From Actinomycetota bacterium (GTDB lineage: Bacteria > Actinomycetota > Coriobacteriia > Coriobacteriales > RUG844): 6,945 bases of DNA. The notes beneath the pieces are model-generated. The model was not told the DNA's origin. It made no database searches and worked only from the letters and a program-made list of their open reading frames with translations. This document shows, in pieces, positions 1 to 4,601 of the stretch. Numbering within the stretch: position 1 is the stretch's first letter; every line of letters starts with the position of its first letter. The stretch is from assembly GCA_013335845.1 (NCBI GenBank), contig JAAXUU010000068.1, forward strand, positions 1 through 6,945, written 5' to 3'. The position numbers and the translations under genes are program-made.

Positions 1-792
1 ACCTTTACCGTAACCGAAGTCGTCCATATAGAACGGAGCAATCGCGAGCGTATCGGGAATGAGGGTGCCTTCGATCCAGTCGCGGATCTCGGTAAGGCGG
101 AAGAAGATGTCGTCGAGCTTCTCCTCGGTAGGAACGAACGTGGTGCCACCGGGAATCGAAGACATGATGTGAGGCATCTTACCGCCGATGATACCGCTGA
201 TCTGCGATGCCTTGGCCTGATAGTCGAGAGCCTCGAGGTAGTGGGTCGTAGCGATCAGGTCGAGCTCGGGCGGAAGCTTGTAAGCCTCGCTGAACCAGTT
301 GCCACTGAAGATGGACATCTGACCGTTCTCGGCGAAAGCCTTGAGACGAGTTGCGACGGCACCGAAATCGGCTCCGGACGTGCCGGCTGCCTCTGCAAGG
401 GCGTGCGTATCGGCGATATCGGCACCGAGGGCATTGATCGGATTGACGAAGTCAAGACCGATGAGGTTGTAGAACCAAAGGATGTGAGAGTGCAGGAACT
501 GCGAACCCTCGATCAGGTTACGGATGATACGTGCATTATTGGGAATCTGGATCCCGTATGCAGCTTCACCCGCGAAACAAGAAGCGTGAGCGTGCGAAAC
601 GGGGCAGACACCGCAGATGCGCTGTGAGATATATGCAGCGTCCGCAGGTTGACGTCCCTCGAGGATCAGCTCCATACCGCGGAACAATCCACCTGAAGCC
701 CATGCTTCCTTTACTACGCCGCCTTCGACTTCCATCTCGATACGGAGGTGTCCTTCAATACGGTTGATCGGATCGATAACAGAACGGGCCAT
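1..792 (-). CDS. [NiFe] hydrogenase large subunit, N-terminal part (3' end outside window)
   Basis: Catalytic subunit of a group 1 [NiFe] hydrogenase, which binds the NiFe(CN)2CO centre and oxidises H2. The first 264 residues are visible, open to the window edge. Residues 10-15 read NRIEGH, the classic N-terminal motif. Residues 58-67 read RICGVCPVSH, the L1 motif RxCGxCxxxH; Cys60 and Cys63 are the first pair of Ni ligands. The C-terminal L2 motif (DPCxxCxxH) and the protease-cleaved tail lie beyond position 1, so it cannot be seen whether a Cys or selenocysteine is the last ligand. The start ATG at 792 shares its A with the TAA of the small subunit (TAATG) and has an AAAGGAGG ribosome site 9 nt upstream, so the two subunits are translationally coupled. 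No export signal of its own is present, as expected for a partner carried out by the Tat signal of the small subunit. Family assignment is certain; the subgroup is inference. Confidence 0.97.
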   Translation of the reverse strand, partial: MARSVIDPINRIEGHLRIEMEVEGGVVKEAWASGGLFRGMELILEGRQPADAAYISQRICGVCPVSHAHASCFAGEAAYGIQIPNNARIIRNLIEGSQFLHSHILWFYNLIGLDFVNPINALGADIADTHALAEAAGTSGADFGAVATRLKAFAENGQMSIFSGNWFSEAYKLPPELDLIATTHYLEALDYQAKASQISGIIGGKMPHIMSSIPGGTTFVPTEEKLDDIFFRLTEIRDWIEGTLIPDTLAIAPFYMDDFGYGKG

Positions 793-2000
793 TACTCATC
801 GCCTCCTTTCTTTAACGATGCGGGGAATATGGCTTGATCGGGATGTTTCTTATCCCACTCACGTGCATCTTCGAAATCGGCACCATGAGGAGCACGACCG
901 GTGGCCTTCATACCGAAGCCATGAATGACCAATGCGACCGCGAGGATTCCTGCGACGCCGGCAGCGACCGTCGTGGGCTGGAAGCCCTTGTCGCCGATAC
1001 GGATGACACGATGACGCTTAAGGAACGGAGTATTGACGTCGACCCAGTTGCGATGAGCTCTCATGGGATCGGCACAGCCGCAACCTGCACAAGGAGCTCC
1101 GGCCTCGACGCACCAGCTCACCTTCGCATTCCAACGTACAATCGGGCAATTGGTGTAGGTCTGAGGACCTTTGCAGCCCATCGGATACAGGCAATACCCC
1201 TTCTGCTCTTCGATGGAACCGAACTCATAGACGAACTCACCGTTTTCGAAGTGACCGCGGCGAGGACAGTTGTCGTGAATGCTTTGACCGAAGATCAAAG
1301 TGGGATAACCCTTTTCATCAAGTTCAGGAAGACGTCCGAGAAGCAAGTAGCTGACGACAACCGCCACGATCCACTCGGGGTTCACGGGACACGTGGGAAG
1401 ATTGATGACCGGCGTGGTGATGCCACGACTTTGCAGAAACTTCATGACGCCGAGTGCGCCACCCGGGTTCGGGTAGGCTGCTTGCCAACCACCATCTACC
1501 GCACAGGAACCGACCGCAAGTACTGCTGCGGCATTCTCAGCTGCATGGGCGACGATATCGGTTCCCTTTTCTCCGGCGATGCGCAATGCATTCCCGTCCC
1601 AACCTTCCATAACAGCGCCTTCGACGATAAGAAGGTATCCACCTGCTTCAATGGTTTCTTCTTTCGCCTTCTCGAGCGAATGACCGGCGCCTGCCGAGAG
1701 TGTCTCAGAATAGTTAAGAGACAGCAACTCGAGAACGATCGTCGCTACATCAGGAGTCTCAACCTGAGCGAGCGACTCGGTGCAACCAGTGCACGAAGCG
1801 AGCTCGAGCCAAATGGCCGGCTGAAGCTTACCGGATGTCGCACCGATTTCAAGAGCTTTGGCGATATCGGGGATAGCTACCTCAGAAAGACCGAGCGTAG
1901 CCGCGATAACACCGCAAAACTTGAGGAACGAACGGCGGGTAATGCCGCGCGTCTCCAGCATCCCCTCAAATGTTGTAGCTGAAGCCTCACGTGTTGTCAT
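792..2000 (-). CDS. [NiFe] hydrogenase small subunit, Tat-exported, membrane-anchored
   Basis: Electron-transfer subunit (402 aa) passing electrons from the NiFe site through three Fe-S clusters. A perfect Tat motif TRRSFLK (residues 21-27) precedes a hydrophobic stretch and a likely cleavage site after AKA (47-49). Proximal cluster ligands: Cys70, Cys73 (SCTGC), Cys166, Cys204 (PTCPVNP). Distal: His242, Cys245, Cys270, Cys276. Medial: Cys285, Cys304, Cys307, plus Cys297 where most group 1 enzymes have Pro. The two extra cysteines of O2-tolerant six-Cys proximal clusters are absent (Gly72 lies within CTGC), suggesting standard O2 sensitivity. Residues about 343-362 form a C-terminal membrane helix, followed by a polar 37-residue tail; this is the usual anchor that contacts a cytochrome b or another quinone-linked partner, not visible here. 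The start at 2000 is chosen because AAGGAGGT ends 6 nt upstream; an in-frame ATG at 2048 lacks this and would displace the Tat signal. Function is secure; the electron acceptor is unknown. Confidence 0.97.
   Translation of the reverse strand: MTTREASATTFEGMLETRGITRRSFLKFCGVIAATLGLSEVAIPDIAKALEIGATSGKLQPAIWLELASCTGCTESLAQVETPDVATIVLELLSLNYSETLSAGAGHSLEKAKEETIEAGGYLLIVEGAVMEGWDGNALRIAGEKGTDIVAHAAENAAAVLAVGSCAVDGGWQAAYPNPGGALGVMKFLQSRGITTPVINLPTCPVNPEWIVAVVVSYLLLGRLPELDEKGYPTLIFGQSIHDNCPRRGHFENGEFVYEFGSIEEQKGYCLYPMGCKGPQTYTNCPIVRWNAKVSWCVEAGAPCAGCGCADPMRAHRNWVDVNTPFLKRHRVIRIGDKGFQPTTVAAGVAGILAVALVIHGFGMKATGRAPHGADFEDAREWDKKHPDQAIFPASLKKGGDE
802..809 (-). promoter_or_regulatory. Ribosome binding site of hydrogenase large subunit
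   Basis: AAAGGAGG on the minus strand, inside the last codons of the small subunit and 9 nt before the overlapping TAATG. It fixes the large-subunit start at 792. Confidence 0.85.
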
Positions 2001-2006
2001 GCGTAC

Positions 2007-2014
2007 ACCTCCTT
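2007..2014 (-). promoter_or_regulatory. Ribosome binding site of hydrogenase small subunit
   Basis: AAGGAGGT on the minus strand, 6 nt before ATG 2000. It decides the start against the in-frame ATG at 2048. Confidence 0.88.
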
Positions 2015-2044
2015 GGCGTTTGGGATCTCCAAACGGACGGACAA

Positions 2045-2074
2045 ACAATACTTCCCTAACACGCTTCCTAACAA
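2045..2074 (-). promoter_or_regulatory. Weak candidate promoter for hydrogenase operon
   Basis: Minus strand: TTGTTA (2069-2074, 4/6 to the -35 consensus), 18-nt spacer, TATTGT (2045-2050, 4/6 to the -10 consensus). This would give a leader of about 38 nt. The matches are poor. An alternative is TTGACC in about 2130-2136 with no good -10 at normal spacing. Treat as a guess. Confidence 0.2.
2051..2073. repeat. Imperfect direct repeat upstream of hydrogenase
   Basis: On the minus strand TGTTAGGAAG (2064-2073) is followed after CG by TGTTAGGGAAG (2051-2061), with a 13-nt period and one inserted G. It lies 51-73 nt before the small-subunit start, within the candidate promoter spacer. It could be an operator or chance slippage. 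Confidence 0.4.
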
Positions 2075-2252
2075 TTTATGCCGGATACATATTGCCCGTG
2101 TAGCAGGATTATTCTCAATTCGAAAGTGGTCAAACGGCGACTGCCTCCCGCCAATGGCGCTAGTGTGTGACAGTCGAAAATATTCGTAACACTACCTAGA
2201 ATTATGCGGTCGATATACTTCCGCGAACGGTTTAGCGGTTCATAACCATGCG

Positions 2253-2264
2253 TCCGATATCGGA
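2253..2264. repeat. 12-bp perfect palindrome TCCGATATCGGA
   Basis: A perfect dyad without a spacer, about 250 nt upstream of the hydrogenase start and about 40 nt past the rubrerythrin hairpins. It is a possible binding site for a dimeric regulator; no function is shown. Confidence 0.4.
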
Positions 2265-2284
2265 ATCGAACTTTGTGCAGCAAA

Positions 2285-2305
2285 ATTTGTGCTCTGAGTA
2301 CAAAT
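2285..2305 (-). terminator. Second hairpin after rubrerythrin, followed by a short T run
   Basis: Minus strand: ATTTGT/ACAAAT stem, extended inward by a wobble pair and a C-G pair, with a 5-nt loop, then TTT and G. It abuts the stronger hairpin at 2303-2338 and shares 3 nt with it, so the two are either successive or mutually exclusive. It is AT-rich and weak alone; it may act as a backup terminator. Confidence 0.35.
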
Positions 2306-2338
2306 CAGCTGGATAGCACTATCACTATCCAGCTGATT
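2303..2338 (-). terminator. Perfect 14-bp hairpin downstream of rubrerythrin, likely terminator
   Basis: AATCAGCTGGATAG (2303-2316) pairs perfectly with CTATCCAGCTGATT (2325-2338) around an 8-nt loop. It lies 72 nt past the rubrerythrin stop. On the minus strand the stem ends in ATT and is followed by TGTACT, a poor U tract, so efficiency as an intrinsic terminator is uncertain. No gene converges from the other side, so a bidirectional role is unlikely. mRNA 3'-end stabilisation is the alternative. Confidence 0.6.
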
Positions 2339-2368
2339 ATCGGTGAAATTCTTCGGTTCGAGACTAGA

Positions 2369-2402
2369 CTTCCACGCATACCCTAGGTGACCGCGCTTGA
2401 AG
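2369..2402 (-). pseudogene. Decayed partial duplicate of rubredoxin-coding segment of rubrerythrin
   Basis: Two 12-nt blocks identical to the rubrerythrin gene (2515-2526 and 2534-2545) recur here in the same order, at 2369-2380 and 2391-2402. The middle is 10 nt instead of 7, so the reading phase between blocks is kept. The copy would read FKRG-HLG-YAWK against FKRG-DV-YAWK in the gene. It begins 8 nt after the rubrerythrin stop, out of frame with that gene, has no rubredoxin cysteines and is followed by unrelated sequence. It is best read as a remnant of a tandem duplication, not as a functional gene. Confidence 0.65.
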
Positions 2403-2409
2403 TCGGAAC

Positions 2410-2949
2410 TTAGTAATTCTCGGAGCGGATCTCGAAGTATTCGCGTCCATGGGCGCACACAGGACAGAGCTCGGGAGCTTCGGTGCCGATGTGGATATGA
2501 CCGCAGTTACCGCACTTCCACGCATACACGTCACCGCGCTTGAAGACCTCACCAGCGTCAAGGCGCTCGATGAGCTTGCGATACCGTGCCTCGTGCTCCT
2601 TCTCGACCGCTGCAACACCCTCGAACTGGACGGCGATCGCCTCGAAGCCCTCTTCGCGGGCGATTCTCGCGAAATCGGCGTACATATGCGTCCATTCCTC
2701 CTGCTCACCGTTTGCGGCATCCAAGAGGTTCTGCGGTGTCATGGGTACTTCCCCACCATGCAGTAACTTGAACCAGAGTTTCGCATGCTCTTTCTCGTTG
2801 CCGGAGGTCTCGAGGAAAATGTTCTGGATTTGGACGAAGCCGTCCTTTTTGGCCTGAGAGGCATAATACTGGTATTTCACCGTCGCCTGCGACTCACCGG
2901 CGAACGCGTAAGCTAGGTTCTCCTTTGTTTTGGAACTCTCGAAATCCAT
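2410..2949 (-). CDS. rbr: Rubrerythrin (diiron peroxidase with C-terminal rubredoxin domain)
   Basis: Cytoplasmic peroxide-scavenging protein of anaerobes (179 aa): H2O2 is reduced at a diiron site using electrons passed through a rubredoxin [Fe(Cys)4] centre. The ferritin-like four-helix domain spans about residues 1-135, with expected iron ligands Glu19 (FAGES), Glu52 and His55 (ExxH), Glu82 and Glu85 (ExxE), Glu116 and His119 (second ExxH). The rubredoxin domain carries Cys146-x2-Cys149 and Cys162-x2-Cys165. All key residues are present and length is normal for the classic form. The start at 2949 is chosen because AAGGGAG ends 6 nt upstream; an in-frame ATG at 2994 would add 15 residues not typical of the family. 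It stands alone, 190 nt from the upstream glycosylase gene and followed by a hairpin, so it is probably monocistronic. Its physiological electron donor is not in the window. Confidence 0.97.
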   Translation of the reverse strand: MDFESSKTKENLAYAFAGESQATVKYQYYASQAKKDGFVQIQNIFLETSGNEKEHAKLWFKLLHGGEVPMTPQNLLDAANGEQEEWTHMYADFARIAREEGFEAIAVQFEGVAAVEKEHEARYRKLIERLDAGEVFKRGDVYAWKCGNCGHIHIGTEAPELCPVCAHGREYFEIRSENY

Positions 2950-2973
2950 GTGGTACTCCCTTCGATACGTGCG

Positions 2974-2979
2974 GTTATA
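2974..2979 (-). promoter_or_regulatory. Candidate -10 element for rubrerythrin
   Basis: TATAAC on the minus strand (5/6 to TATAAT), 25 nt before the start codon, which would give a short leader containing the ribosome site. No good -35 hexamer lies at normal spacing, and no PerR-type inverted repeat was recognised. Confidence 0.25.
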
Positions 2980-3017
2980 CAAACTTTGCATCATGAATAC
3001 CGTTTTAATGATACCCG

Positions 3018-3047
3018 TTTGAAAACATATAGGAGAAGCTCTTCCCC
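3018..3047 (-). terminator. Candidate terminator of the Rrf2-glycosylase operon
   Basis: Minus strand: GGGGAA (3047-3042), loop GAGC, TTCTCC (3037-3032) with one G-U pair, then a T-rich run TATATGTTTT (3031-3022). It lies about 93 nt after the glycosylase stop and about 70-80 nt before the rubrerythrin start. The stem is short, so confidence is moderate. Confidence 0.4.
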
Positions 3048-3139
3048 ACTCCCCATGGAATCTCTATTTGTGGGCGTTGAAGTGAGATGGACGAGAGACT
3101 GGCGGGGATACCTTTGACGCTCGCACAACCGCGACAGCC

Positions 3140-3994
3140 CTAATGTGCGATCGACCAGAGCTCGTCCCCTTCGCGGAAAAGCATCGCATCCGCAGTGAGA
3201 CCCTCGAGAATCTCCCGCGTAAGCTCGATCGTTACCTCGCTACGTCCGCCAGCTTGCTCGGCAATGGAAAGCTCACGCACCAGTTCATCCGTCGAGGACG
3301 CCCCCGTTGCGAGGATCCGACGTAGTAACCACGCTCGCTTCTGACGTTTCGACCCCTCGAATGTCGATTGCTGAGTATGATGCTTGCTCCTCCTGGAAGG
3401 GTTGGGCAGGATCTTCTTGAGGTAGGCACCGTAATCGAGCAGAGCATAATACCATTCTCGAGGATCGCTATCCGGGCAGCTCTGTTCGAGCAGCACGAGG
3501 ATATCCTTGTCGGGTATGTCATACTCGTCAGGGAAGAATTCATGTAGGTATACGGTGCGCACATTCGTTTCCAGGTAGATATCGGGAATCGAATGCGCGA
3601 AGATGCGAACGCCCGCAGCTGTCGAAGGACCTACGCCCGGGAGTGCAAGAAGTTCGTCTTTACCCCGAGGGATTTCCCCACCATATCGCCCGCTGCAAAT
3701 CTCGGCAGTCCGTTTGAGCGCGACAGCCCGTCGGTTATATCCCATTCCCTGCCATGCGGCAAGTACAGCTTCGAGTGGTGCAGCAGCGAGGGAATCTATC
3801 GTCGGAAAGAGGTCGAGCCATTCGCCCCAGCGATTCTGGACACGTATTACCTGTGTTTGCTGGAGCATAACCTCGGAGAGTAGGATCTCATAAGGGTCGT
3901 AAGTATCGCGCCAAGGGAGATTGCGATACAAACTACGGCCGTTCTCGAGCACCGTAGTGCGGAATGCTTCGATATGTGGGATTGATTCAGACAA
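3140..3994 (-). CDS. mutY: MutY-type adenine/HhH-GPD DNA glycosylase lacking the Fe-S cluster
   Basis: Base-excision repair glycosylase (284 aa), most like A/G-specific adenine glycosylase, which removes A opposite 8-oxoguanine. Visible: PWR near the N-terminus (27-29), SEVMLQQTQV (40-49) with catalytic Glu41, GMGYNRRA (83-90), and the helix-hairpin-helix LPGVGPSTA (118-126). Ser124 stands where endonuclease III has its catalytic Lys, favouring MutY-type monofunctional chemistry. At the position of MutY's catalytic Asp (LDGNV) this protein has LETNV, with Glu142. The four-Cys [4Fe-4S] motif expected after about residue 190 is missing: this stretch (DYGAYLKK...RRSKHH) has no cysteine. The C-terminus (about 215-284) looks winged-helix-like and not like a MutT-like oxoG-recognition domain. 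The start is TTG at 3994, with AAAGG 8 nt upstream and 20 nt after the Rrf2 stop. Reading further upstream in frame only overlaps the Rrf2 gene and gives non-homologous residues. Substrate specificity is inferred. Confidence 0.88.
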   Translation of the reverse strand: MSESIPHIEAFRTTVLENGRSLYRNLPWRDTYDPYEILLSEVMLQQTQVIRVQNRWGEWLDLFPTIDSLAAAPLEAVLAAWQGMGYNRRAVALKRTAEICSGRYGGEIPRGKDELLALPGVGPSTAAGVRIFAHSIPDIYLETNVRTVYLHEFFPDEYDIPDKDILVLLEQSCPDSDPREWYYALLDYGAYLKKILPNPSRRSKHHTQQSTFEGSKRQKRAWLLRRILATGASSTDELVRELSIAEQAGGRSEVTIELTREILEGLTADAMLFREGDELWSIAH

Positions 3995-4002
3995 ATCGGC
4001 CG

Positions 4003-4012
4003 CCTTTCCCTC
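4003..4012 (-). promoter_or_regulatory. Ribosome binding site deciding the TTG start of the glycosylase
   Basis: GAGGGAAAGG on the minus strand, ending 8 nt before TTG 3994. No ATG or GTG lies in frame between the Rrf2 stop and the conserved PWR region, so this purine-rich site supports the unusual start. Confidence 0.6.
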
Positions 4013-4014
4013 AC

Positions 4015-4452
4015 CTACGAAGGATCGGTATAGGGTACGGTCAGATACGGCTTGTGCCCGTCGAGCAGCGCTTTGATGCTCACGGAAGTGAAGTAATCGC
4101 GCAAGATCGCATCGGCATCGGCCCAAACGTCGTGGAATACGCAGAACGCGTCCCGTGGGCACCAGTTCTCCTCGCGGGCACAGATCGCGACTCCGATCGG
4201 TCCTTGTATGCATTCGATGATATCAAGCAACGTGATCTCATCGGCTGAACGGGAAAGTGTCATGCCCCCATGCGCGCCGCGTTGCGAGCAGACAAGCCCG
4301 GCGATGACCAGATCATGTTGTATGCTGCGCGCAAACGCATAAGGAACTTCTTGGGTCTCTGCTGCCGAACGAACGGATAACGGCTTGCCGTTCGACGCGG
4401 CAAGAGCGGCTATCAACCTGATCGCATAATCGGTACGACGTGATATCTCCAT
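4015..4452 (-). CDS. Rrf2-family transcriptional regulator, Fe-S type (IscR/NsrR-like)
   Basis: DNA-binding regulator (145 aa) of the Rrf2 family. The N-terminus MEISRRTDYAIRLIAALA is the family hallmark, and a winged helix covers about residues 1-75, with the wing at RGAHGGMTLSR (58-68). Cys91, Cys98 and Cys104, with His107 just after, form a cluster resembling the IscR ligands (CxxxxxCxxxxxC...H), but the first spacing is six residues instead of five. It probably holds an Fe-S cluster sensing Fe-S status, redox or NO; which one cannot be told from sequence. The start ATG 4452 has AGAGG 4 nt upstream. The glycosylase gene follows after 20 nt, so the two are likely cotranscribed. A -10-like TATGAT and tandem 14-bp repeats lie just upstream, suggesting self-regulation. 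Other cysteines (55, 81) are also present. Confidence 0.93.
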   Translation of the reverse strand: MEISRRTDYAIRLIAALAASNGKPLSVRSAAETQEVPYAFARSIQHDLVIAGLVCSQRGAHGGMTLSRSADEITLLDIIECIQGPIGVAICAREENWCPRDAFCVFHDVWADADAILRDYFTSVSIKALLDGHKPYLTVPYTDPS

Positions 4453-4498
4453 GCCACCTCTCTTTTCGCATGCCTATGAACGTGATTGTTGGAACTGT

Positions 4499-4504
4499 AT
4501 CATA
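4499..4504 (-). promoter_or_regulatory. Candidate -10 element of the Rrf2-glycosylase operon
   Basis: TATGAT on the minus strand (5/6 to consensus), 46 nt before the Rrf2 start. No good -35 lies upstream; the -35 area is occupied by the tandem repeat at 4514-4541, as can occur at promoters governed by a bound regulator. Confidence 0.4.
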
Positions 4505-4513
4505 AAAGAAGTA

Positions 4514-4541
4514 CGTGGGTGCCGATGCGTGGGGACCGATG
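4514..4541. repeat. Tandem 14-bp direct repeat over the -35 area of the Rrf2 promoter
   Basis: CGTGGGTGCCGATG (4514-4527) and CGTGGGGACCGATG (4528-4541) abut exactly and match at 12 of 14 positions. They lie just upstream of the TATGAT element, so a protein bound here would control the Rrf2 gene. Operator function is inference. Confidence 0.5.
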
Positions 4542-4559
4542 TGCCCACCTATGATTTGT

Positions 4560-4587
4560 CGATAGGAGACCGGCCGAAATCCTATCG
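4560..4587 (-). terminator. 8-bp hairpin just after the HAD phosphatase gene
   Basis: CGATAGGA (4560-4567) and TCCTATCG (4580-4587) are perfect inverted repeats with a 12-nt GC-rich loop. The hairpin begins 14 nt past the HAD stop. There is no T run on the minus-strand side (ACAAATC follows), so it may be a weak terminator or an operator of the downstream Rrf2 promoter. Confidence 0.35.
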
Positions 4588-4601
4588 CGAGGGAAGGATC
4601 T

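Larger units (their letters stand above)
2001..2409. other. 409-nt gene-free region between rubrerythrin and hydrogenase
   Basis: No convincing gene lies here; short open frames on either strand have no ribosome site or recognisable product. From the rubrerythrin side it holds a decayed copy of part of the rubredoxin-coding sequence (2369-2402), a 14-bp perfect hairpin (2303-2338), a second hairpin (2285-2305), a 12-bp palindrome (2253-2264), and imperfect direct repeats (2051-2073) next to a weak candidate promoter for the hydrogenase. It is the natural place for hydrogenase control, but no known regulator box (for example an FNR-type TTGAT-N4-ATCAA) was recognised. Confidence 0.7.

Noticed and set aside
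169..627. Plus-strand open frame of about 150 codons
   Set aside because: It lies antisense to the hydrogenase large subunit, whose NRIEGH and RxCGxCxxxH motifs are clear on the other strand.
834..1982. Long open frame on the plus strand (about 380 codons) opposite the hydrogenase small subunit
   Set aside because: It is antisense to a gene with unmistakable motifs, has no recognisable domain and no ribosome site; it results from codon bias of the real gene.
2261..2271. GTTCGATTCCG on the minus strand, resembling a tRNA T-loop
   Set aside because: The flanks do not form a T stem, and no acceptor, D or anticodon arm can be built around it.
2240..2458. Minus-strand frame of about 72 codons through the end of rubrerythrin and the hairpin
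   Set aside because: Its recognisable part (FKRG..YAWK) is the decayed duplicate of the rubrerythrin segment; the rest is unrelated, runs through a terminator-like hairpin and has no ribosome site.
3995..4213. N-terminal extension of the glycosylase to an upstream start at 4213
   Set aside because: It would overlap most of the C-terminal half of the Rrf2 gene, and the added Arg-rich residues look like an out-of-frame reading.
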